From assembly GCF_003269065.1 (NCBI RefSeq), contig NZ_QLTA01000004.1, positions 89,649 to 153,648 on the forward strand: a stretch of 64,000 nucleotides of DNA, written 5' to 3'. This DNA comes from Paracidovorax anthurii (GTDB lineage Bacteria > Pseudomonadota > Gammaproteobacteria > Burkholderiales > Burkholderiaceae_C). Below are positions 38,901-48,279 of this stretch, piece after piece. The notes under the pieces were generated by a model. The model saw nothing but the letters and a program-made list of their open reading frames with translations, had not been told where the DNA came from and made no database searches. The position numbers and the translations under genes were made by a program. Positions within the stretch are counted from its first letter, which is position 1, and each line of letters opens with the position of its first letter.

Positions 38901-39710
38901 ATGCCCCCGCCGCCTGCCGCCCCGACCGACTTCGCCGCCACGCGCCTCCTGCGCCGGGTGGCCGCGCTGGCGGTGGCCATGGCGGCCTGCACGGGCACGG
39001 CGGCCACTCCTCAGTCCCCCCAGTCCCCTCAGGCTCCCCCGGCGCCCGCGCCCGCGCCCGCCGTGCCGGCCGGCATGGCCGACCGCGTGCTGGCCTGCAC
39101 CGCCTGCCATGGCCGCGAGGGCCGCGCGACGCAGCAGGGCTACTTTCCGCGCATCGCCGGCAAGCCGGCCGGCTACCTCTACCACCAGCTCCTGCACTTC
39201 CGCGACGGGCGCCGCAGCTACCCGCAGATGTCCTACCTGCTGGAGCACATGACCGACGGCTACCTGCGCGAGATCGCCGGGTACTTCGCGGCGCTGGACC
39301 TGCCCTATGCGCCGCCCCCGCCGCCCCAGGCCCCGCCCGAGGCGCTGGAGCGCGGGCGCCGCCTTGTGCGCGAGGGCGACGCGGCGCGCGGCATCCCCGC
39401 CTGCGTGCAGTGCCACGGCGCCGCGATGACCGGCGTGCGGCCGGCCATTCCCGCCCTCGTGGGGCTGCCGCGCGACTACGTCAACAGCCAGATCGGCGCC
39501 TGGCAGACCGGCCAGCGCCGCTCCCACGCGCCCGACTGCATGGCCCAGGTGGCGCGCCAGCTCACCGCCGACGACGTGAGCGCCGTCTCGGCCTGGCTCG
39601 CGGCCCAGCCCGTGCCCGATGGCGGCCGGCCCGCCGGCGCGGCGGCCGGGCCGCTGCCCATGCCCTGCGGCGGCGTGCAGGAGGCATCGGCGCCGGGGAG
39701 CGCGCCATGA
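38901..39710 (+). CDS. Diheme c-type cytochrome
   Basis: 269 residues with two heme-c sites: CTACH (66-70) and CVQCH (168-172). A hydrophobic stretch near residues 18-30 and a Pro/Ala-rich linker suggest a signal or anchor and export. The pattern of two class I domains recalls cytochrome c4/c553-like electron carriers of the periplasm; FPRIAGKPAGYLYHQLLHFR is typical. It overlaps the triheme cytochrome gene by 4 bp, so the two are made together and probably pass electrons between them. No dehydrogenase subunit is adjacent. Confidence 0.88.
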   Translation: MPPPPAAPTDFAATRLLRRVAALAVAMAACTGTAATPQSPQSPQAPPAPAPAPAVPAGMADRVLACTACHGREGRATQQGYFPRIAGKPAGYLYHQLLHFRDGRRSYPQMSYLLEHMTDGYLREIAGYFAALDLPYAPPPPPQAPPEALERGRRLVREGDAARGIPACVQCHGAAMTGVRPAIPALVGLPRDYVNSQIGAWQTGQRRSHAPDCMAQVARQLTADDVSAVSAWLAAQPVPDGGRPAGAAAGPLPMPCGGVQEASAPGSAP

Positions 39711-41035
39711 GCGCGGCCCGGTTCCCGCGGGCCTTCCGCGCGCGATGGCGGGCGGTGGCGGCCTGCGCCCTGGCCGCCGTGCTGGCCGCGTGCACCGGCC
39801 TCGTCGTGGTGCTCAACCGCTGGGGCGAGACCCCGCTGCCCGAGGGAGACGGCCCGCCCGCCGCGCCGGCCACGGCGCAGGTTATCGCGCGCGGCGAATA
39901 CCTGGCCCGCGCCGGCAACTGCATGGCCTGCCACACGGCGGCCGGCGGCGCGCCCTTCGCGGGCGGGCGGGGCATCGAGACGCCCTTCGGCACCGTGTAC
40001 AGCAGCAACCTCACGCCCGATCCCGAGACCGGCCTGGGCGCGTGGTCCGGGGCGGCCTTCTGGCGGGCACTGCACCACGGGCGCTCGCGCGACGGCCGGC
40101 TGCTCTACCCCGCGTTCCCGTACCCGAGCTACACCCACGTGACGCGCGAGGACTCGGACGCCCTCCATGCCTACCTGCGCAGCCTGCCGCCCGTGCGCCA
40201 GCCCGGGCGCCCGCACGCGCTGGACTTCCCCTACGGCACGCAGGCCGCGCTGGCGGTGTGGCGCGCGCTCTTCTTCCGGCCGGGCGGCCTCGCGCCCGAT
40301 CCCGGGCGGCCGGCCGCCTGGAACCGCGGGCGCTACCTGGTCCAGGGCCTGGGCCATTGCGCGGCCTGCCACAGCCCGCGCAATGCGCTGGGCGCCACCC
40401 GCGACGCGGGCGCCCTGCGCGGCGGGCTTATCCCCGTGCAGAACTGGTATGCCCCCGCGCTGGACACCCCGCGCGAGGCCGGCGTGGCCGACTGGCCCGT
40501 GGACGAGGTGGTGGCGCTGCTGCGCGACGGCGTCTCGCCGCGCGCCACCGTCACCGGGCCGATGGCCGAGGTGGTCTTTCGCAGCACGCAGTACCTGGAC
40601 GACGCGGACCTGCGGGCGATGGCCGAATACCTGCGCGCGCTGCCCGATGCGCGCGGCCCGCACGAGGGCGCCGCGCCCGCGCCGGCCCCGCCGCGCACGG
40701 CCATGGAGCGCGGCGCGACCCTCTACACGCGCCACTGCGCCGAATGCCACGGCGACGCCGGGCAGGGGCGGCCGGGGGCCTTCCCGGCGCTGGCGGGCAA
40801 CCGGGCCGTGCTCCTCGGCGATCCGACCAACGTGGTGCGCACCATCCTGCAGGGCGGCTATGCCCCGGCCACGGCCGGCAACCCCCGGCCGCACGGCATG
40901 CCGCCCTTCACCCAGGTGCTGGGCGATGACGAAGTGGCGGCGGTGGCCACCTTCGTGCGCAACGCCTGGGGCAACCGGGCGCCGGGTGTCGCTACCATCG
41001 ACGTCCATCGCGCCCGGGAGCGCCGGGGCCGCTGA
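39707..41035 (+). CDS. Triheme c-type cytochrome (dehydrogenase cytochrome-subunit type)
   Basis: 442 residues with three heme-c motifs: CMACH (72-76), CAACH (218-222) and CAECH (344-348). An N-terminal hydrophobic segment (residues 16-36) serves as anchor; LAAC at 26-29 could be a lipobox. The layout (GEYLARAGNCMACHT, TVYSSNLTPDPETGLG, GRYLVQGLGHCAACHSPRN) matches cytochrome subunits of membrane-bound alcohol, gluconate or sorbitol dehydrogenases. Here the flavin or quinoprotein catalytic subunit is absent from the locus. It is coupled to the diheme gene before it. Confidence 0.9.
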   Translation: MSAARFPRAFRARWRAVAACALAAVLAACTGLVVVLNRWGETPLPEGDGPPAAPATAQVIARGEYLARAGNCMACHTAAGGAPFAGGRGIETPFGTVYSSNLTPDPETGLGAWSGAAFWRALHHGRSRDGRLLYPAFPYPSYTHVTREDSDALHAYLRSLPPVRQPGRPHALDFPYGTQAALAVWRALFFRPGGLAPDPGRPAAWNRGRYLVQGLGHCAACHSPRNALGATRDAGALRGGLIPVQNWYAPALDTPREAGVADWPVDEVVALLRDGVSPRATVTGPMAEVVFRSTQYLDDADLRAMAEYLRALPDARGPHEGAAPAPAPPRTAMERGATLYTRHCAECHGDAGQGRPGAFPALAGNRAVLLGDPTNVVRTILQGGYAPATAGNPRPHGMPPFTQVLGDDEVAAVATFVRNAWGNRAPGVATIDVHRARERRGR

Positions 41036-41101
41036 ACGGGCCCGGTGCTCCCGCGCCGCCCCCTTGTCCCGCTCGCCCCGCTCACCACACCGCCTGCCTC
41101 C

Positions 41102-41497
41102 ATGCCTTCGCCGGATTCCACCCTTCCGCCACCACCGCCCGCCACGGCCCCGGGCTGGTGGGTCGTCTGCCTCTGTGCCGCCTGGTGCGGCGTCTGCCGC
41201 GAATACCGGGCCGTGTTCGACGGCCTCCGGGCGGCCCATCCCGAGGCCCGCTTCGAATGGGTGGACGTGGAGGACGAGGAGGCGCTGGCCGGCGATCTCG
41301 ACGTGGAGACATTTCCCACGCTGCTCATCGCCGACGGCGCGCGGGCCCGCTTCCTCGGGCCGCTGCTGCCCCAGGCGGGCGTGGTGTCGCGCCTGCTGTC
41401 GAGCCTGCAGGAGTCCCGCTCCGCGGCGCCCGCCGCGCCAGAGGCGCAGGCGGTGTTCGAGCGCCTGGTGAGGGCCCGGGGCGCGGCCTCCGCGTAG
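41102..41497 (+). CDS. Thioredoxin-family protein
   Basis: 131 residues. The redox motif WCGVC (Cys29, Cys32) follows a short hydrophobic strand, and VETFPTLLIADG supplies the cis-proline of the thioredoxin fold. No clear signal peptide, so it appears cytoplasmic. The ATG at 41102 is chosen; a GTG 57 bp upstream would add an unlikely Pro-rich leader. It starts 66 bp after two cytochrome c genes, so a role in cysteine reduction for heme attachment is conceivable, but the predicted location does not favour it. Confidence 0.8.
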   Translation: MPSPDSTLPPPPPATAPGWWVVCLCAAWCGVCREYRAVFDGLRAAHPEARFEWVDVEDEEALAGDLDVETFPTLLIADGARARFLGPLLPQAGVVSRLLSSLQESRSAAPAAPEAQAVFERLVRARGAASA

Positions 41498-41539
41498 GGA
41501 AGTGTGGCGCCGGTGCAATGCAAGTTGCATGCCGCTTGC

Positions 41540-41569
41540 TTGGCAAAGCCGGGCGTCACAGGCTACAAT
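41540..41569 (+). promoter_or_regulatory. Promoter of the rimP-nusA-infB operon
   Basis: TTGGCA (41540-41545) and TACAAT (41564-41569) with an 18-bp spacer. Transcription would start near 41576, about 135 nt before rimP. Confidence 0.7.
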
Positions 41570-41586
41570 TCGTGTCTCACGGCCAG

Positions 41587-41618
41587 AACGGGCGGGTACC
41601 CACCGCCCGTTTTTTTTG
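41587..41618 (+). terminator. Intrinsic terminator/attenuator in the rimP leader
   Basis: AACGGGCGG (41587-41595) pairs perfectly with CCGCCCGTT (41603-41611), followed by an uninterrupted T tract to 41617. It begins only ~10 nt after the predicted start site and lies before rimP, so it probably attenuates this operon. It could also stop readthrough from the cytochrome/thioredoxin genes. Confidence 0.75.
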
Positions 41619-41710
41619 GCCGTTCGCTTTTCTTCGAGCTCGAAGCTGTCGGGGAGACACCTCGGCGGTTATCGGGTTTTTTGTACTTCTGGAACTGAGC
41701 TGAACAACAC

Positions 41711-42310
41711 GTGGCATTGCAGCAGATCGTCGAACAAACCGTCGCGGGCCTGGGGTACGACCTGGTGGAGATCGAACGCTCCGCCGGCGGGCTGCTGCGC
41801 ATCACCATCGATCTGCCGTGGGAGCCACCCGCCGCCGACGCGCCCGCGCAGCCGGCCGAAGCCGGGCAATTCGTCACCGTCGAGGATTGCGAGAAGGTCA
41901 CGCGCCAGCTGCAGTTCGCGCTGGAGGTCGATGGCGTCGACTACAAGCGCCTGGAAGTCTCCTCGCCCGGTATCGACCGGCCGCTGCGCCACGAACAGGA
42001 TTTCCAGCGCTTCGCTGGCGAGGTGATCGACATCACGCTCAAGGCGCCGATCGGCGAGGCCGCGGCGGGCCAGGTGAATGCCAACCGCAAGAAATTCAGG
42101 GGCACGCTCGAACGCACCGAGGCGGGAGGCTGGCAGATCGTCTGGAGCGACGAGCCTCCGGTCAAGCCCGGCCAGAAGGTCAGCAAGAAACGGGCGCCGG
42201 CGCCCCTGCAGGCCCTGGGTTTCACGCTGGACGAGTTGCGCGATGCCAGGCTGGCCTCGATCGTGAACTTCAAGGGGCGTGGGGCGAAAGGCGGCGAGGC
42301 CCAGGGCTGA
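41711..42310 (+). CDS. rimP: Ribosome maturation factor RimP
   Basis: 199 residues. Needed for 30S subunit maturation. N-domain: VEQTVAGLGYDLVEIERS and LLRITIDLPWE; central EDCEKVTRQLQFALEVD; then RLEVSSPGIDRPLRHEQDF, the best-conserved RimP segment. An Ala/Pro-rich insertion (~residues 38-55) makes it longer than the usual ~150. The start is GTG at 41711. First gene of rimP-nusA-infB. Confidence 0.95.
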   Translation: MALQQIVEQTVAGLGYDLVEIERSAGGLLRITIDLPWEPPAADAPAQPAEAGQFVTVEDCEKVTRQLQFALEVDGVDYKRLEVSSPGIDRPLRHEQDFQRFAGEVIDITLKAPIGEAAAGQVNANRKKFRGTLERTEAGGWQIVWSDEPPVKPGQKVSKKRAPAPLQALGFTLDELRDARLASIVNFKGRGAKGGEAQG

Positions 42311-42383
42311 GCGCAGGGAATTCGAAGCAAGGGCCGCCGCGCCGGGCGCGGGCCTCCAAGGGATTGAAAAATAGGAGTCGTCG

Positions 42384-43868
42384 ATGAATCGCGAACTGTT
42401 GATGTTGGTTGAAGCCATTTCGCGCGAGAAGAACGTGGAGCGCGACGTGGTGTTCGGCGCCGTGGAACTGGCATTGGCCCAGGCCACCAAGAAGCTCTAT
42501 CCCGGCGATGTGGACATCCGCGTGGCGATCGACCGCGACAGCGGCAACTACGAGACTTTCCGTCGCTGGCTCGTCGTGCCCGACGACGCCGGCCTGCAGA
42601 ACCCCGATGCCGAGGAACTCCTCATGGACGCGCAGGAGCGCATCGCCGACATCGAGGTGGGCGAGTACATCGAGGAAGGCATCGACTCCCTGCCCATCGG
42701 CCGCATCGGCGCCATGGCCGCCAAGCAGGTCATCCTGCAGAAGATCCGCGACGCCGAGCGCGAGATGCTGCTCAACGACTTCATGTCGCGCGGCGAGAAG
42801 ATCTTCACCGGCACCGTCAAGCGCATGGACAAGGGCGACATCATCGTGGAGAGCGGCCGCGTGGAAGGCCGCCTGCGCCGCAGCGAGATGATCCCCAAGG
42901 AAAACCTGCGCAACGGCGACCGCGTGCGCGCCATGATCATGGAGGTGGACCTCACGCTGCGTGGCGCGCCCATCATCCTCTCGCGCTCGGCGCCCGAGTT
43001 CATGATCGAGCTGTTCCGCAACGAAGTGCCCGAGATCGAGCAGGGCCTGCTCGAGATCAAGAGCTGCGCCCGCGACCCCGGCAGCCGCGCCAAGATCGCC
43101 GTGCTCTCGCACGACAAGCGCGTGGACCCCATCGGCACCTGCGTCGGCGTGCGCGGCACCCGCGTGAATGCCGTCACCAACGAGCTGGCCGGCGAGCGCG
43201 TGGACATCGTGCTCTGGTCCGAGGACCCCGCGCAGTTCGTGATCGGCGCGCTGGCCCCGGCCAACGTCTCCTCCATCGTGGTCGATGAGGAAAAGCACGC
43301 CATGGACGTGGTGGTGGACGAGGAAAACCTCGCCATCGCGATCGGCCGCGGCGGCCAGAACGTGCGCCTCGCCTCCGACCTGACGGGCTGGAAGATCAAC
43401 ATCATGGACGCGGCCGAGTCCGCCCAGAAGCAGGCCAGCGAGACCGACACGTCCCGTCGCCTCTTCATGGAAAAGCTCGACGTGGATGAAGAGATCGCCA
43501 ACATCCTCATCGAGGAAGGCTTCGCGAGCCTGGAAGAAGTGGCCTACGTGCCGCTGCAGGAAATGCTCGAGATCGAGAGCTTCGACGAGGACACCGTGAA
43601 CGAGCTGCGCGCCCGCGCCAAGGATGCGCTGCTCACCATGGAGATCGCCCGCGAGGAAAGCGTGGAAGGCGTCTCGCAGAATCTGCGCGACCTCGAAGGC
43701 TTGACGCCCGAACTCATCGGCAAGCTGACCGAGGGCGGCGTCCACACCCGCGATGATTTGGCCGATCTGGCCATCGATGAACTGACCGCCCTGACCGGCC
43801 AGTCCGAGGAAGATGCCAAGGCCTTGATCATGAAGGCGCGCGAACACTGGTTCGCGGGGCAAGAGTAA
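42384..43868 (+). CDS. nusA: Transcription termination/antitermination factor NusA
   Basis: 494 residues, the usual length. Order: N-terminal RNA-polymerase-binding domain ([20 protein letters not shown]), S1 domain (~135-200, [20 protein letters not shown]), two KH domains ([40 protein letters not shown]), and C-terminal acidic repeats (~365-490). It sets pausing and termination and can affect the hairpin in its own operon leader. AGGAGT is 9 bp before the ATG. Confidence 0.97.
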   Translation: MNRELLMLVEAISREKNVERDVVFGAVELALAQATKKLYPGDVDIRVAIDRDSGNYETFRRWLVVPDDAGLQNPDAEELLMDAQERIADIEVGEYIEEGIDSLPIGRIGAMAAKQVILQKIRDAEREMLLNDFMSRGEKIFTGTVKRMDKGDIIVESGRVEGRLRRSEMIPKENLRNGDRVRAMIMEVDLTLRGAPIILSRSAPEFMIELFRNEVPEIEQGLLEIKSCARDPGSRAKIAVLSHDKRVDPIGTCVGVRGTRVNAVTNELAGERVDIVLWSEDPAQFVIGALAPANVSSIVVDEEKHAMDVVVDEENLAIAIGRGGQNVRLASDLTGWKINIMDAAESAQKQASETDTSRRLFMEKLDVDEEIANILIEEGFASLEEVAYVPLQEMLEIESFDEDTVNELRARAKDALLTMEIAREESVEGVSQNLRDLEGLTPELIGKLTEGGVHTRDDLADLAIDELTALTGQSEEDAKALIMKAREHWFAGQE

Positions 43869-43893
43869 GGGTCAGGGGAGGTACGAACCGAAT

Positions 43894-46743
43894 ATGTCCA
43901 GTAACACTGTCGCCGAGTTCGCCAACGAACTCAAGAAATCGCCGGAAACCCTGATCGACCAGCTCAAGTCCGCTGGCGTGGCCAAGGCCGCTCCGACCGA
44001 CGCGCTCACCGAATCGGACAAGCAGAAGCTGCTTGCATTCCTGCAGGCCAGCCATGGAACGGCCACCGGGGATCGCAAGAAGATCACGCTGACCAAGAAG
44101 TCCACCAGCGAGATCAAGCAGGCCGATGCCACCGGCAAGGCCCGCACGATCCAGGTGGAAGTGCGCAAGAAGCGCACCTTCATCAAGCGCGACGACGTGG
44201 CCGATGCCTCGGGCGAAGGGCAGGGTGTGTCCATGGACGATGCCCAGGCCGACATCTCCGCCGAGGACCAGGATCTGGCCCGCCGCGAGGAAGAGGCGCG
44301 CCATCAGGTCGAGCTGCTCCGCCGCCAGGAAGAGGAGTTGAGCGCCAAGCGCCTCGAACGCGAGGCGCGCGAGCGCCGCGAACGCGAGGCCGAGGAGCGC
44401 GCAGCCGCCTACGCCGCGCAGCAGGCCGGCAAGAAGGCCCAGGAATCCGCCGAACGGGCGGAGGCATCCCGCGAGGCTGCGGCCGAAGCCGCGGCCCGTG
44501 CCACCGCGCAGTCCGAGGCCCGGGCGAAGGCCGAGGCCGAGTCCAAGGCGCGTGCCGCCGAGGAAACCGCGCGTGCCGTCGATCTGGACGAGCGCCGCCG
44601 CAAGGCCCTCGCCGAGGCCGAGGCCATCCGCGCCATGATGGCCGCGCCCAAGAAGGTGCTCGTGGCCAAGAAGCCCGAGGAGCCCAAGCCCGCGCCCAAG
44701 CCCACCACGACCGCCGACCCCAAGAAGGGCACGCTGCACAAGCCTGCGGCCACTCCCGCCGCGGCGCGCGCTCCGGCGGGCGCGCCTGCCGGCGGCTTGG
44801 GCAAGGAAGTCAAGTCGGCCAAGCTCTCGTCGAGCTGGGCGGGCGATCCGGCCAAGAAGAAGGAAATCAAGACCCGTGGCGACGCCAGCGGCGGCGTGGG
44901 CCGCAACAACTGGCGCAGCGGCCCGCGCGGCCGCCGCGGTGATCGCGACGACCATCCGCACCAGCAGGCGGCGGCGGTCGAGGCGCGCATCATCGAAGTG
45001 CACGTGCCCGAGACCATCACCGTGGCCGAGCTGGCGCACAAGATGTCGATCAAGGCCTCCGAGGTCATCAAGTCGCTGATGAAGATGGGCCAGATGGTCA
45101 CCATCAACCAGCCGCTGGACCAGGAAACGGCCATGATCGTGGTCGAGGAAATGGGCCACAAGGCCGTCGTGGCTGCGCTGGACGACCCCGAGGCGTTCAC
45201 CGACGAGGACGTGTCCGGCCAGCAGGCCGAGGCACTGCCGCGCGCTCCCGTGGTCACCGTCATGGGCCACGTGGACCACGGCAAGACCTCGCTGCTGGAC
45301 TACATCCGCCGCTCCAAGGTGGCGGCGGGCGAGGCCGGCGGCATCACGCAGCACATCGGCGCCTACCACGTCGAGACGCCGCGCGGCATGGTGTCGTTCC
45401 TCGATACCCCCGGCCACGAGGCCTTCACGGCCATGCGTGCCCGCGGCGCGCAGGCCACCGACATCGTCATCCTGGTGGTGGCGGCCGACGACGGCGTGAT
45501 GCCGCAGACGAAGGAAGCCATCAAGCACGCCAAGGCGGCGAAGGTGCCCATCGTCGTGGCCATCACCAAGGCCGACAAGCCCGATGCCAACCCCGACCGC
45601 GTCAAGCAGGAGCTGGTGGTCGAGGAAGTGGTGCCCGAAGAGTACGGCGGCGATTCGCCCTTCGTGCCCGTGTCCTCCAAGACCGGCATGGGCATCGACG
45701 ACCTGCTGGAGCAGGTGCTGCTGCAGGCCGAGGTGCTGGAGCTCAAGGCCCCCGTGGACGCGCTGGCCAAGGGCCTCGTGATCGAAGCGCAGCTCGACAA
45801 GGGCCGCGGCCCCGTGGCGACGGTGCTGGTGCAGTCCGGCACGCTCAAGGTGGGCGACGTGGTGCTCGCGGGCCAGACTTCCGGCCGTGTGCGCGCCATG
45901 CTCGACGAGAACGGCAAGGCCACCAAGTCCGCCGGCCCCTCCATCCCGGTGGAGATCCAGGGTCTGTCCGACGTGCCCCAGGCCGGCGACGAGTTCATGG
46001 TGCTCTCCGACGAGCGCCGTGCCCGCGAGATCGCGACCTACCGCGCCGGCAAGTTCCGCAACACCAAGCTGGCCAAGCAGCAGGCGGCGAAGCTGGAGAA
46101 CGTGTTCGCCGACATGACGGCGGGCGAGGTGCAGAACCTGCCCATCATCATCAAGGCCGACGTCCAGGGCTCGCAGGAAGCGCTGGCGGCCTCGCTGCTC
46201 AAGCTCTCGACCAACGAGATCAAGGTCCAGCTCGTGTATGCGGGCGTGGGCGGCATCAGCGAGAGCGACGTGAACCTGGCCATCGCCTCCAAGGCGATCG
46301 TGATCGGCTTCAACGTGCGTGCCGACGCCGGCGCGCGCAAGACGGCCGAGGCCAACGACGTCGATCTGCACTACTACAACATCATCTACGACGCGGTGGA
46401 TGAGCTGAAGGCGGCCATGTCCGGCATGCTGGCGCCCGAACAGCGCGAGGAATCCATCGGCACGGCCGAGATCCGCACGGTGTTCGTGGCCTCCAAGATC
46501 GGCACCGTGGCGGGCTCCTACGTCACCTCGGGCCAGGTCACGCGCGGCTGCCGGTTCCGCCTGCTGCGCGAGAACGTGGTCATCTACACCGGCGAAGTCG
46601 AATCGGTGCGCCGCCTCAAGGACGATGTCAAGGAAGTCAAGGAAGGCTTCGAGTGCGGTATCAAGCTCAAGAACTACAGCGACATCAAGGAAGGTGATCA
46701 GCTGGAGCTCTTCGAGATCAAGGAAATCGCAAGGACCTTGTGA
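43894..46743 (+). CDS. infB: Translation initiation factor IF-2
   Basis: 949 residues. GTPase that brings initiator tRNA to the 30S subunit. IF2N domain at the start ([20 protein letters not shown]), then a long charged Ala/Glu/Arg linker with coiled-coil character (~120-280), a Lys/Pro/Ala region, a second IF2N (~365-420), and the G domain with GHVDHGKT at 458-465, DTPGHEAF and TKAD. Domains II-IV follow, ending [13 protein letters not shown]-rich hairpin repeat lies between its stop and rbfA. Confidence 0.97.
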   Translation: MSSNTVAEFANELKKSPETLIDQLKSAGVAKAAPTDALTESDKQKLLAFLQASHGTATGDRKKITLTKKSTSEIKQADATGKARTIQVEVRKKRTFIKRDDVADASGEGQGVSMDDAQADISAEDQDLARREEEARHQVELLRRQEEELSAKRLEREARERREREAEERAAAYAAQQAGKKAQESAERAEASREAAAEAAARATAQSEARAKAEAESKARAAEETARAVDLDERRRKALAEAEAIRAMMAAPKKVLVAKKPEEPKPAPKPTTTADPKKGTLHKPAATPAAARAPAGAPAGGLGKEVKSAKLSSSWAGDPAKKKEIKTRGDASGGVGRNNWRSGPRGRRGDRDDHPHQQAAAVEARIIEVHVPETITVAELAHKMSIKASEVIKSLMKMGQMVTINQPLDQETAMIVVEEMGHKAVVAALDDPEAFTDEDVSGQQAEALPRAPVVTVMGHVDHGKTSLLDYIRRSKVAAGEAGGITQHIGAYHVETPRGMVSFLDTPGHEAFTAMRARGAQATDIVILVVAADDGVMPQTKEAIKHAKAAKVPIVVAITKADKPDANPDRVKQELVVEEVVPEEYGGDSPFVPVSSKTGMGIDDLLEQVLLQAEVLELKAPVDALAKGLVIEAQLDKGRGPVATVLVQSGTLKVGDVVLAGQTSGRVRAMLDENGKATKSAGPSIPVEIQGLSDVPQAGDEFMVLSDERRAREIATYRAGKFRNTKLAKQQAAKLENVFADMTAGEVQNLPIIIKADVQGSQEALAASLLKLSTNEIKVQLVYAGVGGISESDVNLAIASKAIVIGFNVRADAGARKTAEANDVDLHYYNIIYDAVDELKAAMSGMLAPEQREESIGTAEIRTVFVASKIGTVAGSYVTSGQVTRGCRFRLLRENVVIYTGEVESVRRLKDDVKEVKEGFECGIKLKNYSDIKEGDQLELFEIKEIARTL

Positions 46744-46746
46744 TGC

Positions 46747-46849
46747 ACCCCCTGAGTCGCTTCGCGCCTTCCCCCTCCAGGGGGACGACGCCCGTGGCCC
46801 GGCGAAGCCGGTTCCACGGCGTCTGCTGGCATGGCCTGCTCCGCGGCCC
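46747..46849 (+). repeat. GC-rich CCCCCTGAG hairpin repeat, copy B
   Basis: Starts 3 bp after the infB stop. CCCCCTGAG, the short hairpin CCCCCT/AGGGGG, and the CCACGGCGTCTGCTGG and GGCCTGCTCCGCGGCC blocks match copy A at 15003. It separates infB from rbfA inside the operon. Confidence 0.75.
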
Positions 46850-46910
46850 TTCGAGGGATGCGGACAGGGTGCTGGCGAGGTGCGTCGGCTCTGCGGAGGC
46901 TTGAGACCCT

Positions 46911-47282
46911 ATGGCAGCCAAAAAATCCTCCTCCACGCCCAACCGGGGCTTCAAGGTCGCGGACCAGATCCAGCGCGACCTGACCGAGCTGATCCGCGAG
47001 TTGAAGGACCCGCGCATCGGCATGGTCACGCTGCAGGGCGTTGAAGTGACGCCCGACTACGCGCACGCGAAGGTGTTCTTCAGCGTGCTCGTCGGCGATA
47101 CCGATGCGACGCAGGAGGCGCTGAACCAGGCCGCGGGCTTTTTGCGCAACGGCCTTTTCAAGCGCCTGCACATCCACACCGTTCCCACGCTGCACTTCAT
47201 GTTCGACCGCACCACCGAGCGCGCGGCCGACATGAACGCGCTCATCGCGCAGGCCGTGGCCTCGCGTTCCAAAGAAGACTGA
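46911..47282 (+). CDS. rbfA: 30S ribosome-binding factor RbfA
   Basis: 123-residue KH-fold protein that binds the 30S subunit during late 16S maturation and cold growth. Signature: [20 protein letters not shown] [20 protein letters not shown], then [20 protein letters not shown] and [20 protein letters not shown]. It lies in the usual place between infB and truB, with one base between its stop and the truB start. Confidence 0.96.
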   Translation: MAAKKSSSTPNRGFKVADQIQRDLTELIRELKDPRIGMVTLQGVEVTPDYAHAKVFFSVLVGDTDATQEALNQAAGFLRNGLFKRLHIHTVPTLHFMFDRTTERAADMNALIAQAVASRSKED

Positions 47283-47283
47283 C

Positions 47284-48279
47284 GTGACCCAAGCGCCACG
47301 CACACGGGTGCAGCGGCGCCCTGTGCACGGGGTGCTGCTGCTCGACAAGCCGCTGGGACTGTCCAGCAACGATGCGCTGCAGAAAGCCAAGTGGCTGCTG
47401 CGGGCGGAGAAGGCCGGCCATACGGGCACGCTCGATCCGCTGGCATCGGGCGTGCTGCCGCTGTGCTTCGGCGCGGCCACCAAATTCAGCCAGCTCCAGC
47501 TCGATGCGCCCAAGACCTACGAGGCCGTGGCGTTGCTGGGCGTGACCACCACCACCGGCGATGCCGAGGGCGAGGTGGTGGAGCGCCGCGGCGTGGACCC
47601 GCAGCAGCTCGCGCCTGAGCGCCTCGCCGAGGTGCAGCGGCAGTTCACCGGGCCGATCCGGCAGGTGCCGCCGATGCACAGCGCGCTCAAGAAGGACGGC
47701 AAGGCGCTCTACGAATATGCCCGCGCGGGCATCGCCGTGGAGCGCGAGCCGCGCGATGTGGTGATCCATGCACTGGATCTGGCCCTTGTCGCCGGAAACA
47801 TTGAACAACCTGCTATCAAAATGGTAGTGACGTGCAGCAAGGGCACGTACATCCGCACGCTGGGCGAGGACATCGGCGCCGCGCTGGGCTGGGGCGCGCA
47901 CCTCACCTTCCTGCGCCGCATCGACACGGGCGGCCTGGGGGTGGAGCGCTGCGTGACGCTGGCGGCGCTCGAAGCGATGGACGAGGCCGCGCGCCTCGCC
48001 TGCGTGCAGCCGGTGGAGACGCTGCTGGCACGGCACGTGCCTGTCACGCTCGATGCGGACAATGCGGCGCGGTTCCTCTCCGGCGTGCGCCGCCGCGGGC
48101 CCTGGCCCGACGCGCCGCAGGTGGCCGTGTTCGGCGCCGCGCCCCGCGCGCTGCTGGGCGTGGCCCACGCCGTAGGCGGCGAACTGGTGCCCGAGCGGCT
48201 CCTGAGCCCGCTGGAGATCGGTCAGATTCTGGAAAACAACACGCCGCGGGCAGAGCGCGGCACATTGGAAGCACTATGA
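47284..48279 (+). CDS. truB: tRNA pseudouridine(55) synthase TruB, with an in-frame repeat insertion
   Basis: 331 residues. Makes pseudouridine 55 in the T-loop of tRNAs. Catalytic Asp51 is in [39 protein letters not shown] and [15 protein letters not shown] are conserved. GTG start at 47284. Residues ~168-182 ([15 protein letters not shown]), just before CSKGTYIRT, are encoded by a copy of the dispersed GCTAT/GTAGC repeat that keeps the frame. The stop overlaps typA (ATGA). Confidence 0.95.
   Translation: MTQAPRTRVQRRPVHGVLLLDKPLGLSSNDALQKAKWLLRAEKAGHTGTLDPLASGVLPLCFGAATKFSQLQLDAPKTYEAVALLGVTTTTGDAEGEVVERRGVDPQQLAPERLAEVQRQFTGPIRQVPPMHSALKKDGKALYEYARAGIAVEREPRDVVIHALDLALVAGNIEQPAIKMVVTCSKGTYIRTLGEDIGAALGWGAHLTFLRRIDTGGLGVERCVTLAALEAMDEAARLACVQPVETLLARHVPVTLDADNAARFLSGVRRRGPWPDAPQVAVFGAAPRALLGVAHAVGGELVPERLLSPLEIGQILENNTPRAERGTLEAL
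47786..47830 (+). repeat. Dispersed GCTAT/GTAGC repeat, in-frame copy inside truB
   Basis: TTGTCGCCG, 17 nt, GCTAT, 7 nt, GTAGT. Counting from TGTCGCCG, 28 of 41 positions equal copy 3 at 38727 with no gap. It encodes residues 168-182 of TruB. Confidence 0.65.
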
